A stretch of 32,511 nucleotides of DNA from an uncultured Acetatifactor sp. (GTDB lineage: Bacteria; Bacillota; Clostridia; Lachnospirales; Lachnospiraceae): NCBI GenBank assembly GCA_910589655.1, contig CAJUTJ010000052.1:1-32511 (forward strand). Reading direction: 5' to 3'. The position numbers and the translations under genes were made by a program. The notes below the pieces were generated by a model. The model had not been told where the DNA came from, made no database searches, and saw nothing but the letters and a program-made list of their open reading frames with translations. Within the stretch, counting starts at the first letter, position 1. Every line of letters begins with the position of its first letter. Below, one piece after another: positions 1-7,679 of this stretch.

Positions 1-1
1 C

Positions 2-601
2 CTATCCCTGTTTGTAGATATAGCATCAATGGTGTCAGCCGATATCACAGAAATACTGAAAAGTAAAGTTAACGACTGGATAGCATCCCAGCCAATATTT
101 ATTCAGGCAATGTTCGGTAATTTGTGCTGGGAAAGTTGAGATAATTATTATCAACGTCCGGGGTCTATTCAAAATGCTCATTTTGACGAAAGGCGTTTTG
201 TAATTTTGAAGACAACCGGATTATGTCTTGAACGTCTGGGAGAAATTGAACAGTCAAAGCAGGAGAAGATAAAAGGATCACTATATATGCACCAAATATT
301 AGCCATTGCATTATACCCCATCCGGACGGAGAAGTTTAAAACCCGATATGTATTACTCAAAAAATATATGGAAAAAGCCAATAATATGTTCCCTGATCTA
401 TGGACAAACAGCGAGGTAGCAGAGTCCCTCACATGGGAAGGTCATTATATGCAAATATTTAGAAAATGTTCTTATTTTCTTCTAAGGCATCGTTACTATT
501 TTTTAACCGGTATTTTCTGGTCTGTAACTAATATAATACGAAAAATAACGGAACGATTGCACCAAAGAAGAGCCGTTACAACAGTATCTGAGGATAAGTG
601 A
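2..601 (+). pseudogene. GT2 glycosyltransferase, C-terminal part, interrupted by in-frame TGA
   Basis: The frame is open from the window edge, hits a TGA at 137-139, and then continues open in the same frame to a TGA at 599-601. Just after the internal stop comes NYYQRPGSI, which resembles the Y-Y-x-Q-R-x-G-S-I segment found near the end of the catalytic region of many family-2 glycosyltransferases. What follows (about 130 residues, helical and basic, with an aromatic hydrophobic stretch near the end) fits the C-terminal tail of such enzymes. The simplest reading is one gene broken by a nonsense change (TGG or CGA to TGA). A TTG at 206 could start a separate short protein, but homology-like sequence lies upstream of it, so I do not favour that. 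The 5' end is outside the window. The stop overlaps the next start (TGATG). The family call is moderate; the shared frame across the stop is seen directly. Confidence 0.6.
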
Positions 602-1698
602 TGAAACGTAATGATTTTATGGATATCATAAAAGGTTTAAGTATTTTCTGTGTTGTAATCGGTCATGCTGCATGGGAGATTACAACACAGGCATTTGCAA
701 TTCCTGTAGGGCCGTTTGTTTATATGTTTCATCTGGCTGCTTTTTTCTTTTGTGCCGGATACCTTTTCAAAATAGACGATGAATTTCAGTTGGGAAATTA
801 TATAGTGAAAAGGCTGAAATCACTATATCTTCCCTTTATAAAGTACTCTTTTGCCTATGTTTTAATAAGAAATATATTTATATCGCTTAATGTTCTGGAA
901 GGTGTCCCTTATACTCTTCCAGATTATATTATTGTAATTACAAATTTACTTACATTCAATGGAGTGGGTGAATTTTTGGCGCCTTTTTGGTTTTTGCCTG
1001 TGATGTTTTGGGCTATGATTCTGTTCGCAGTCATTATGAGCATAACACATGGCTTAAATAAAAGGATTCAAACTCTTCTTCGCCTAATGCTTATCACATT
1101 ATCAGGTTGTATTGGGCTTTATACAACAGAACGATTTTTTGGATTGCTATATAATATACAGATTGCTTACTTAATGATTCCCATTGTTTCTTTGGGATAT
1201 ATTTTCCGAAAGTTTGAATCGTATATTTCAGGTTATATAAATGCAATCACGACAATAATTGCTTTTATGATACTGGCGTTAGTAGTACACAGTAATATCG
1301 GTATTATAGAATTGTCAAAATTCTGCATTATAAACCACTGGGTATTTTATCCCGTGACCATAATAGGAATTTGGTTCTGCCTTGGAATAGGCAAAGGGAT
1401 TTCCCAAATAGCTCCACTCAAAAATTTATGTATTTTGGCCGGAAGAAAAAGCTTTCAAATTATGGCTTGTCATATTGCATGCTTTAAATTGATTGATTTG
1501 GTATATTTAAGCCTGTTTAGCACCGCTATCAGTAATTTAGCATCTTTTCCTCGTTCTTTTGAACACTTATGGCCATTATATATTTTAAGCGGCATCCTAT
1601 TTCCATTGGGAATAGACTGGTTACTTACCAAAGTATATCGAACTGCTAAACTTAGAGAAAGGATATACATGTATGTTAACAAAATTAAACAAAAATAG
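601..1698 (+). CDS. Acyltransferase-3 family membrane O-acyltransferase
   Basis: A protein of 365 residues with about ten hydrophobic segments. The N-terminus has the acyltransferase-3 (PF01757) signature: D-I-I-K-G-L at residues 8-13, then a membrane segment ending in V-I-G-H with the family's conserved His at about 22, then an F-H-L-x-x-F-F-F-x-A-G-Y stretch. Family members move acetyl or other acyl groups onto sugars of surface polysaccharides. ATG 601 is preferred over GTG 598 because ATG overlaps the upstream stop as TGATG and GAGG lies about eight bases before it. The 3' end overlaps the next gene by 26 bases, so the two are probably translationally coupled. The DNA is AT-rich, unlike the island starting at 3411. 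The sugar acylated cannot be told from sequence. Confidence 0.85.
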   Translation: MKRNDFMDIIKGLSIFCVVIGHAAWEITTQAFAIPVGPFVYMFHLAAFFFCAGYLFKIDDEFQLGNYIVKRLKSLYLPFIKYSFAYVLIRNIFISLNVLEGVPYTLPDYIIVITNLLTFNGVGEFLAPFWFLPVMFWAMILFAVIMSITHGLNKRIQTLLRLMLITLSGCIGLYTTERFFGLLYNIQIAYLMIPIVSLGYIFRKFESYISGYINAITTIIAFMILALVVHSNIGIIELSKFCIINHWVFYPVTIIGIWFCLGIGKGISQIAPLKNLCILAGRKSFQIMACHIACFKLIDLVYLSLFSTAISNLASFPRSFEHLWPLYILSGILFPLGIDWLLTKVYRTAKLRERIYMYVNKIKQK

Positions 1699-3319
1699 AA
1701 TTTATATATTATGGGTTTTATGTGGTTTTATTCTGTTTTTTTATCCATTATGGAAAACGGGAATTATCCACAATGACGAACTATTGATCTGGTATAATCG
1801 TCAAGATAGTATATACTGCATGATTGCTAATCTGGTTCATAATGAGTTAGGTCAGGGAAGGTTGCTTCGTATTCTTGCACCAATCAATTTTTCCGTGAGC
1901 TTTCTGACGAAAAATATGATAGTCAACAGAATAATACAAAGCATTTTAATTATGCTTTCTGTATTTTTATTAAGCTATTTTTTTAAGAAACTTACATCTA
2001 ATACGCTTTCATGCATACTGTATGGGATTACAGCAATCTGTATGCTTCCCTATACCTTTGAATCTTCTATCCCGCAAGTGTATGTAGGTTTAGTTGTTGT
2101 ACCATTAATTGAACTTACACTGTCAGCCATCTTTTTTTTATTTTATTTGGAAAACAGACGAAAAAAGTACTTCATTGCATCCTTGGTTTTGTTTGTGATT
2201 TCCCTTCTGGGATATGAATTTATGATTACATACACCCTCCTTTTTCCCATGCTCTATCTTGCCAGAGGAAATTGCAGAGAAAATATCCGTTGTTTTGTTA
2301 AAATAGTAATGCTGTATGGCGTTATAGGAATTTTATATATTTTAGTATTACTGGTGTCTTCTACAATAATGTCTGGTAATTACAGTGGTGCAGAATTTGG
2401 TTTTGTTTCTATTCAAAGTACACTTGATATTATTTGTAATATTATAAATGCTTCCTGCCCGGGATACTATTTGCATAGTGAGAAATACAACTATCTATTT
2501 AACTATTATTCCGGAAAAGAGCTGTCAACGACAATGTATGGCTTCATTAATGGGACAGAAATTATAAGTTTGCGCAGCCTAATGATTGCATTATGGTTAT
2601 TGATTACTCTTTATGTATGCTTTAGCAAATTTAGGGATGCTTCCTGTAATTACAAAGTAAGTTATCTTGTAATCGGAGGAGGAATATACACAGTTATTCC
2701 AATTTTACCCAATGCGCTCTCTGCCGGTTATCAGGGAAATGTCGGGGAACATGCGTTTATCAGCCTGCCTGTTAGCTTATACATCTATACTGCGTTACTT
2801 TTTATTTTATCCGTAATTATAGTAAAAATACTGCAGAGATATAATCGGCTTAAATATTTAACAATCATATTAATAGTTTTCCTTACATTACCAATTCAAA
2901 TCATGAATGAAACCTTTGCAAAGCAATCCGAGTGCGATTATAAAAGATATCAATTTATAGAACAAGTATTAAAAACCGATCTCATTCGCATGTTTGATAA
3001 CCAAACAATATATTCGCCTGATATGTATAAAACCAATAATTGCTTGGCAATCCGAGATGGCTATTGGACATCGTATCTTCAAAGATATTGTGATTTAAAT
3101 ATTTGTATTCAGGCAGACCAAGAATGTATGCCACAAATTTATGTGATGGATGAAAAGACACTTAGTTTAGTGACAGAGGATCAAATTATTTTTGTATCGT
3201 TAAATCCTATTTATTCTCCTCAGCTGATTCAGATAGATCAGCAAACATTTAAATCCTTTGAAACAACCACATGCCTTTTAGATCATGGAATATATTATTG
3301 CATGATTCCCAGAGAATGA
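1673..3319 (+). CDS. Polytopic membrane protein, probable GT-C type glycosyltransferase (GtrII-like)
   Basis: A protein of 548 residues with roughly ten to twelve hydrophobic segments and a soluble C-terminal domain of about 130 residues. After the first membrane segment the first outward loop carries H-N-D-E (about residues 33-36). Acidic residues at this place are typical of GT-C enzymes, which use lipid-phosphate sugars on the outer face of the membrane. I recognise the overall plan (GtrII/ArnT-like) rather than a precise family. The gene directly upstream of the GtrB-like GT2 island is a fitting place for the acceptor-side enzyme of a three-component glycosylation system. Alternatives are a polymerase (Wzy-like) or a flippase. 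It overlaps the preceding acyltransferase gene and is strongly AT-rich. Confidence 0.6.
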   Translation: MLTKLNKNRIYILWVLCGFILFFYPLWKTGIIHNDELLIWYNRQDSIYCMIANLVHNELGQGRLLRILAPINFSVSFLTKNMIVNRIIQSILIMLSVFLLSYFFKKLTSNTLSCILYGITAICMLPYTFESSIPQVYVGLVVVPLIELTLSAIFFLFYLENRRKKYFIASLVLFVISLLGYEFMITYTLLFPMLYLARGNCRENIRCFVKIVMLYGVIGILYILVLLVSSTIMSGNYSGAEFGFVSIQSTLDIICNIINASCPGYYLHSEKYNYLFNYYSGKELSTTMYGFINGTEIISLRSLMIALWLLITLYVCFSKFRDASCNYKVSYLVIGGGIYTVIPILPNALSAGYQGNVGEHAFISLPVSLYIYTALLFILSVIIVKILQRYNRLKYLTIILIVFLTLPIQIMNETFAKQSECDYKRYQFIEQVLKTDLIRMFDNQTIYSPDMYKTNNCLAIRDGYWTSYLQRYCDLNICIQADQECMPQIYVMDEKTLSLVTEDQIIFVSLNPIYSPQLIQIDQQTFKSFETTTCLLDHGIYYCMIPRE

Positions 3320-3334
3320 TACATCTCATAAAAA

Positions 3335-3410
3335 TTGAAAATAAAAGAGTGAGAACAAACTTTCAAATATTGATTTGAGTGCGTGCCGCTGCGCACAGAA
3401 GGGAAAAACT
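3335..3410 (+). promoter_or_regulatory. Two-hairpin leader, copy A (before the ketoisomerase gene)
   Basis: This is a divergent copy of a leader seen again at 13663 and 17476. It has an outer inverted repeat TTGAAA (3335-3340) / TTTCAA (3361-3366), then the shared ATTGATTTGAGTGCG, a second hairpin built on GTGCG (3380-3384) / CGCAC (3391-3395, with G-U pairs inside), then AGAAGGG as ribosome binding site seven bases before ATG 3411. Loop and arm sequences differ from the other copies but the fold is kept, which suggests selection on structure. Confidence 0.6.
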
Positions 3411-3827
3411 ATGTCAAAACATATCGGAGCACAAATGCTGGAGTTCCCCCAGAACGGGGATGAGAGGGGGCATCTGGTAATCGTCGAAGGGATGCAGGAT
3501 ATCCCGTTCAATATCGCACGCATATTTTACATCTACGGCTCGGAAGGGGGCGTTGTCCGGGGGCAGCACGCCAACCGCAGATCCCAGTTTGTCCTGATCA
3601 ACGTGGCAGGCTCCTGTAAGGTGAAAGTGAAGGACGGCAGGGGCAATGAAGCCGTCTTCGTGCTCAACAGGCCCCATACGGGGATCTACCTCCCCCCCAT
3701 GCTCTGGAAGGACATGTACGACTTCAGCCCGGACTCGGTGCTGCTCTGCCTTGCCAGCGAGCACTATGACGCGGCGGAATACATCCGTGACTATGAAGAG
3801 TACATAAAGGCCGTAAATGAAGGCTGA
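3411..3827 (+). CDS. dTDP-4-keto-6-deoxyglucose 3,4-ketoisomerase, FdtA/QdtA type (WxcM-like cupin)
   Basis: A cupin of 138 residues of the FdtA/QdtA family (PF05523). Family landmarks in order: G-H-L-V-I-V-E (20-26), D-I-P-F-N-I-A-R (30-37), R-G-Q-H-A-N (50-55), G-S-C-K-V-K-V-K-D-G (67-76), L-P-P-M-L-W-K-D-M (94-102), L-A-S-E-H-Y-D (114-120) and Y-I-R-D-Y (124-128). The enzyme moves the keto group of dTDP-4-keto-6-deoxyglucose from C4 to C3, making the substrate for the aminotransferase at 6043. Oddly, the usual R-G-x-H-A-H pair is H-A-N here, so the second active-site His is Asn. ATG 3411 is chosen for its AGAAGGG site; an in-frame TTG at 3375 lies inside the leader hairpin and is rejected. 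GC content jumps at this gene. FdtA (galacto product) and QdtA (gluco product) cannot be told apart here. Confidence 0.85.
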   Translation: MSKHIGAQMLEFPQNGDERGHLVIVEGMQDIPFNIARIFYIYGSEGGVVRGQHANRRSQFVLINVAGSCKVKVKDGRGNEAVFVLNRPHTGIYLPPMLWKDMYDFSPDSVLLCLASEHYDAAEYIRDYEEYIKAVNEG

Positions 3828-3852
3828 AACAAGAAAGGAGGCAGCAAACGGC

Positions 3853-4800
3853 ATGAAAGCATCCGTTATTATCCCGGTATATTTCAATGAAGAAAACCTG
3901 CGGCCGCTCTACCGTGACATTAAGCAGAAGTTCATAGATAAAATAGAGTTTGAGTATGAATTGGTGTTTGTAAATGACGGCTCCCTTGACAGGAGCGGCG
4001 CCGTCCTCCAGGAGCTGGCTTCGGAAGATAAGAATATAAAAGTCATCAGCCTGTCCCGGAACTTCGGCTCCCATGCCGCCATGCTGTGCGGACTGGAAAA
4101 ATGCACCGGGGACTGTGCCATCATCAAGGCCGCAGACCTTCAGGAGCCCACGGAGCTGCTGCTGGAAATGATAGGGAAATGGAAGGCGGGGGACAACGTG
4201 GTTCTGGCCGTAAGGGAGGGCAGGGAAGAAGGGAAAGGGCAGATAGCCTTTGCCAACCTTTACTACTGGATGGTCAGGAAATTTGCACTGGAGGCAATGC
4301 CGAAAACAGGTTTTGACGTCTACCTGCTTGACAGAAAGGTAATCAATGTGCTCCTGTCCCTGGACGAGCGCAACAGCGCCCTGACGGGCCAGGTGCTCTG
4401 GTGCGGTTTCCGGACAGGCCGCGTCTGCTACACCCGGCTTGCACGGGAAGCCGGAAAGAGCCGGTGGACCTTGAAGAAGAAAATCCGCCTTGTAAGCGAC
4501 ACCCTTTTCAGCTTTTCCACCGTGCCCATAAAGGCTGTGACTTCGGTGGGGGTATTGTCCATGGCGGTGGCGGCCGTCTGGGCAATCATAGTTTTCTGCC
4601 TGAAGCTGGCCGGCAGAATCGCCGTGGGGGGCTGGACGACCCTGTTTATCTTCAACCTTTTAAGCTTCGGCATCATTATGTTCTCCCTGGGGATTTTAGG
4701 GGAGTATCTGTGGCGCACTTTCGATGCAAGCCGCAGCCGGCCGACGTACATTGTGGAAGACGAAAACATCCCGCACGCTGCGGGGGAGGAGGGTGAATGA
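3853..4800 (+). CDS. GT2 polyprenyl-phosphate glycosyltransferase (GtrB/DPM1-like) with two C-terminal TM segments
   Basis: A protein of 315 residues. The N-terminal GT-A domain shows S-V-I-I-P-V-Y (4-10), V-N-D-G-S-x-D-x-S (40-48), S-L-S-R-N-F-G (67-73) and A-D-L-Q-E-P (94-99), the pattern of DPM1/GtrB/ArnC-type enzymes. Two membrane segments follow at about 225-250 and 262-287, then a short tail. Such proteins move a nucleotide sugar onto undecaprenyl phosphate at the cytoplasmic face. The likely donor is the formamido sugar made by its neighbours. ATG 3853 has AAGGAGG upstream at slightly long spacing. ATG 3817, which overlaps the previous gene's stop, would add 12 residues and cannot be excluded. 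The next gene starts two bases after its stop. Confidence 0.85.
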   Translation: MKASVIIPVYFNEENLRPLYRDIKQKFIDKIEFEYELVFVNDGSLDRSGAVLQELASEDKNIKVISLSRNFGSHAAMLCGLEKCTGDCAIIKAADLQEPTELLLEMIGKWKAGDNVVLAVREGREEGKGQIAFANLYYWMVRKFALEAMPKTGFDVYLLDRKVINVLLSLDERNSALTGQVLWCGFRTGRVCYTRLAREAGKSRWTLKKKIRLVSDTLFSFSTVPIKAVTSVGVLSMAVAAVWAIIVFCLKLAGRIAVGGWTTLFIFNLLSFGIIMFSLGILGEYLWRTFDASRSRPTYIVEDENIPHAAGEEGE

Positions 4801-4801
4801 C

Positions 4802-6046
4802 ATGCTGGTATGTGTAGCCGGGAAAAATAACATCGGCACGGCAGTGCTGGACTACCTGTATGACAACTGCAGGGGGCGTTACAGTCTGTGCGTGGTATGC
4901 AATAAAACAGAAACCGGGGAAAACGGCTGGCAGAGATCCCTCCGCCTCCGGGCCGGACAGCTGGGGGTGGAGGAATGCAGCCTGGAAGACCTGTACGAGG
5001 CGGAGGATCTGCTGTTTTTGTCCATGGAATTCGACCGGCTGGTCAAAACGGGGAATTTCAAGTCGGACCGGCTTTACAATATACACTTCTCCCTCCTGCC
5101 GGCATACAAGGGGATGTACACCTCCGCCCAGCCCATCCTGAACAACGAGAAATATTCCGGGGTGACGCTGCATAAAATCGACGACGGCATTGACACCGGG
5201 GATATTGTTGCACAGAAGAAATTTGAGATCCTTGATTCTTATAACTGCCGGGATCTGTACCTTGCCTATATTGAGAACGGCACCCGCCTGGTGCTGGAAA
5301 ACATTGAAACGCTGCTCTGCCATAAAGAAACCTGCACCCCCCAGGCCAGCAGGCTTGCCACCTATTACTCCAGAAAGACCATTGATTACTCTGACATCCG
5401 CATTGACCTGAGGCAGACCGCATGGGACATCCGGCAGCAGGTTAAGGCATTTTCTTTCCGGGAGTACCAGCTGCCCGTGGTGGCGGGGCATTCTGTCATA
5501 GACGCCGAAATCACAGACGCAAAATCGGTTTTAAAGCCCGGAGAGACAGTGGAGGAGCAGGCACATTCCATCAAAGTGGCGGCTATAGATTATGACATTG
5601 TCCTGCATTTTGACCGTTTTGGCGAGCTGATGGCGGCATGCAGGGATGGAAACGAGGCTGCCGTCAGGGAAATCTGCCGGGTGCGCCGCCATATAAACGA
5701 GGTGTCGCCGGAAGGCTGGACCCCCCTGATAACGGCTGCATACCACGGAAACACGGAATGCGTGGAAGCCCTTCTGGAACTGGGCGCCGACCCTTTCATG
5801 AAAGGGAGAAACGGAACCAACCTGCTCATGTATGCGAAAGACGCCTACTGGAAGACAGGCGACCTGCATCCGGTTGACATCTTTCTGGAAGCAGGCATAA
5901 GCCCTGGAGACAAGGACTACAGCGGCCATGACCTGTTCCATTACATCCGGGAAAACAAGGTGGACGAAGGGAAAAAGAAGGCACTGCTGGAGCATCTGGC
6001 TGCTGCCGGGAGCCGGGATGCCGGGAGGGAGGAAAAACAGTCATGA
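4802..6046 (+). CDS. Nucleotide-sugar N-formyltransferase with C-terminal ankyrin domain (QdtF-like)
   Basis: A protein of 414 residues. Residues 1-200 are a formyltransferase domain: the catalytic Asn and His lie in Y-N-I-H-F-S-L-L-P (92-100) and the Asp in D-G-I-D-T-G-D-I (128-135). This fits N10-formyl-tetrahydrofolate-dependent formylation of an amino sugar. A small beta-rich middle domain follows. Residues of about 285-385 carry ankyrin-type sequence, including G-W-T-P-L-I-T-A-A-Y-x-G-N and V-E-A-L-L-E-L-G-A-D-P. The known precedent is QdtF of Providencia alcalifaciens, a dTDP-Qui3N formyltransferase whose ankyrin repeat binds ligand (established knowledge). Start: ATG 4802 with GGAGGGTG before it. 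The gene overlaps the aminotransferase start by four bases (ATGA). With genes 3411 and 6043 it gives an N-formylated rather than N-acetylated 3-amino sugar. Confidence 0.88.
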   Translation: MLVCVAGKNNIGTAVLDYLYDNCRGRYSLCVVCNKTETGENGWQRSLRLRAGQLGVEECSLEDLYEAEDLLFLSMEFDRLVKTGNFKSDRLYNIHFSLLPAYKGMYTSAQPILNNEKYSGVTLHKIDDGIDTGDIVAQKKFEILDSYNCRDLYLAYIENGTRLVLENIETLLCHKETCTPQASRLATYYSRKTIDYSDIRIDLRQTAWDIRQQVKAFSFREYQLPVVAGHSVIDAEITDAKSVLKPGETVEEQAHSIKVAAIDYDIVLHFDRFGELMAACRDGNEAAVREICRVRRHINEVSPEGWTPLITAAYHGNTECVEALLELGADPFMKGRNGTNLLMYAKDAYWKTGDLHPVDIFLEAGISPGDKDYSGHDLFHYIRENKVDEGKKKALLEHLAAAGSRDAGREEKQS

Positions 6047-7137
6047 AGATCATGCCGAACAGACTTGACAAAGGATTTTACATGTACCAGAAGGAATTTG
6101 AGCAGAAGGCCCTGGAGGTGCTGCGGTCCGGATGGTATGTGCTGGGCAGGGAGGTCTCTTCCTTTGAAGAGGAATTTGCCGCCTACACCGGCAGCAGGCA
6201 CTGCGCAGGGCTCGCAAGCGGCCTCGATGCACTCTGGATTGCTTTCCGCATTCTGGGCATCGGCCCCGGGGACGAGGTAATCGTCCAGGGCAACACTTAC
6301 ATTGCCAGCGTCATGGGCATCACCATCAACGGAGCCTCTCCGGTCTTCGTAGAGCCTGACAAGTATTACAATATGGATGCCTCCAGAATCGAAGAGAAAA
6401 TAACGGAACGCACAAAGGCAATTCTTGTGGTCCACCTCTACGGACAGGCCTCCAACATGGCTCCTGTTATGGAGATTGCAAAAAAACACGGCCTCCGGGT
6501 GGTGGAGGACTGCGCCCAGTCCCACGGCGCGCGCTTTAACGGGCAGATGACGGGCACCTTCGGGGATATCGGCTGCTTCTCCTTCTACCCTTCCAAGAAC
6601 CTGGGGGCTTTCGGGGATGCAGGCGCCATCGTCACCGACGACCCGGGGATTGCCGAGGATGTACGCGTATTCCGCAATTACGGGAGTGAAAAAAGGTATT
6701 ATAACCGTGTGGTAGGAACTAATTCCCGGCTGGATGAACTTCAGGCCGGTCTGCTGCGCGTGAGGCTCTCCCACATGGAGGAGCTGGAAGCGGACAAACG
6801 CCGGATCTGCAGCAGGTATCTGAAAGAACTGAACCATCCAGACATCCTCCTGCCGGAAATCCGGGAAGGGGCTTCCCATATCTGGCACCAGTTCGTCATC
6901 CGCACGGACCGGCGCCAGGAACTGATAGACTATCTGGACGGGAAAGGAATCGGCACCATCATCCATTACCCCATCCCGCCCCACCTGTCAGAGGCATACG
7001 GATATCTGGGCATGGGAAAGGGGAGCCTGCCGGTGACGGAGCGCTATGCGGAGACGGTGCTGTCCATACCCCTGTATAACGGCATGACCGAAGAAGAGCA
7101 GGATTATGTCATTGAGGCGGTTAACAGTTTCCGTTGA
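6043..7137 (+). CDS. dTDP-3-keto-6-deoxyhexose aminotransferase, FdtB/QdtB type (DegT/DnrJ/EryC1)
   Basis: A PLP-dependent aminotransferase of 364 residues with all DegT/DnrJ/EryC1 marks: G-L-A-S-G-L-D-A-L near residue 56, E-D-C-A-Q-S-H-G-A at 155-163 with Asp156 and Gln159, and S-F-Y-P-S-K-N-L-G-A-F-G-D with the Schiff-base Lys at 185. It should place an amino group at C3 of the 3-keto sugar made by the gene-3411 product, giving the substrate for the formyltransferase. GGAGG precedes ATG 6043, which overlaps the upstream stop. A strong terminator follows at once, so this is the last gene of the island. dTDP-glucose synthesis genes (rmlA, rmlB) are not in the window. Confidence 0.9.
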   Translation: MKIMPNRLDKGFYMYQKEFEQKALEVLRSGWYVLGREVSSFEEEFAAYTGSRHCAGLASGLDALWIAFRILGIGPGDEVIVQGNTYIASVMGITINGASPVFVEPDKYYNMDASRIEEKITERTKAILVVHLYGQASNMAPVMEIAKKHGLRVVEDCAQSHGARFNGQMTGTFGDIGCFSFYPSKNLGAFGDAGAIVTDDPGIAEDVRVFRNYGSEKRYYNRVVGTNSRLDELQAGLLRVRLSHMEELEADKRRICSRYLKELNHPDILLPEIREGASHIWHQFVIRTDRRQELIDYLDGKGIGTIIHYPIPPHLSEAYGYLGMGKGSLPVTERYAETVLSIPLYNGMTEEEQDYVIEAVNSFR

Positions 7138-7148
7138 AAAACCGGATG

Positions 7149-7200
7149 CCTCTAAAGCAGGCAGATAAAATACAAGTCTGCTGCTTTGGAGGTATTTTTT
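7149..7200 (+). terminator. Rho-independent terminator of the formamido-sugar island
   Basis: Arms 7149-7165 and 7177-7192 pair with one mismatch and one bulge around an 11-base loop, and are followed by TATTTTTT. It sits 12 bases after the aminotransferase stop. Confidence 0.88.
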
Positions 7201-7333
7201 ATTCCAAAATCTATTATTTAGGGCAGGAGTAACTCAGACATTACTGTTCATTTGCTTCTGACGTAAAGTATTTTCATACTGCTTTTGCAATTATTTCTCA
7301 TAAACTGCTGTGGACGGAGTGAACGAAACAATA

Positions 7334-7444
7334 TCACATAAACTTTTCACATAGTTCTCTGTCCTGTGTAATCTCTAACCCTTCAAACAGCACAGGATGC
7401 CGATAGGCAGCATTGCCCTCCTGCCCGATGCCGTTCTGCAGCAT
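7334..7444 (-). pseudogene. Decayed remnant of a second AAA-ATPase-like/PD-(D/E)XK gene
   Basis: Read on the minus strand, one frame gives L-F-E-G-L-E-I-T-Q-D-R-E-L-C-E-K-F-M and then a stop. This matches L-F-E-G-L-E-I-V-R-E-K-E-L-C-E-K-Y-M of the intact gene at 7979-9700. A second frame over the same stretch gives M-L-P-I-G-I, matching the intact protein's L-L-P-I-G-I near its start. So an internal deletion of about 60 codons with a frameshift has joined the two segments. The upstream non-coding block is kept too (see 7447). Bases 7201-7333 hold nothing I recognise. Confidence 0.75.
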
Positions 7445-7446
7445 AA

Positions 7447-7520
7447 CTTCCATATATAATATCTTTTACATGAACAGTTTAATGTTACCTTATATTCCCC
7501 GATATGGCAATGTTTTAAGA
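7447..7520 (-). repeat. AAA-ATPase-like gene upstream block, copy 1
   Basis: On the plus strand this contains CTTCCATATATAATATC and, from 7478, TTTAATGTTACCTTATATTC followed by a spacer and ATATGGCAATGTTTTAAGA. It matches the region upstream of the intact AAA-ATPase-like gene (9775-9850) through both the promoter-like AT-rich part and the distal block, and so marks where the decayed copy's promoter lay. A third copy of the distal block is at 12314. Confidence 0.65.
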
Positions 7521-7531
7521 AAGAATGTATC

Positions 7532-7560
7532 TTGCAATAAAAATTTGCATATGCTATAAT
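7532..7560 (+). promoter_or_regulatory. Sigma-A promoter of the antitoxin RNA
   Basis: A -35 box TTGCAA (7532-7537), a 17-base spacer and a perfect -10 box TATAAT (7555-7560). Transcription would start near 7567 and meet the terminator hairpin about 40 bases later, giving a short RNA and no protein. Confidence 0.75.
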
Positions 7561-7566
7561 GCCATT

Positions 7567-7656
7567 AGGCAAAAAGTAATGATGAGTCCATTTGGACGAA
7601 AGAATGAATCCCCCGACCGTAATGGCGTACAGTCGAGGGATTCTTCTTTTCTTTTT
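7567..7656 (+). ncRNA. Antisense antitoxin RNA of a par-like type I toxin-antitoxin locus
   Basis: A predicted transcript of about 90 bases from the promoter at 7532. Its first part (7572-7597) repeats the plus-strand sequence over the toxin start (7758-7784): AAAAGTAATGATGA is identical, and TCCATTTG plus a final AC follow after a short mismatch. Because the toxin is read from the minus strand, this segment is complementary to the toxin mRNA across its ATG and first codons. The 3' end is the hairpin at 7606-7643. Converging transcription, a shared terminator and separated complementary repeats match the Enterococcus par (fst) design. The function is inferred from this layout. Confidence 0.72.
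7606..7656. terminator. Terminator hairpin between convergent toxin and antitoxin transcripts
   Basis: Arms 7606-7617 and 7632-7643 pair at 11 of 12 positions around a 14-base loop. The plus direction has a T-rich tail (7644-7656), so it clearly ends the antitoxin RNA. Read from the other side the tail is weaker (ATTCTTTC), so its use by the toxin mRNA is likely but less certain. Confidence 0.75.
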
Positions 7657-7679
7657 ATAGTGGCAAAGCACCCACCAGA

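Noticed and set aside
4676..6984. Long minus-strand open frames (4676-5491, 5531-5995, 5941-6984) over the formamido-sugar genes
   Set aside because: Shadow frames caused by high GC at third positions; no start signals and no recognisable protein features.
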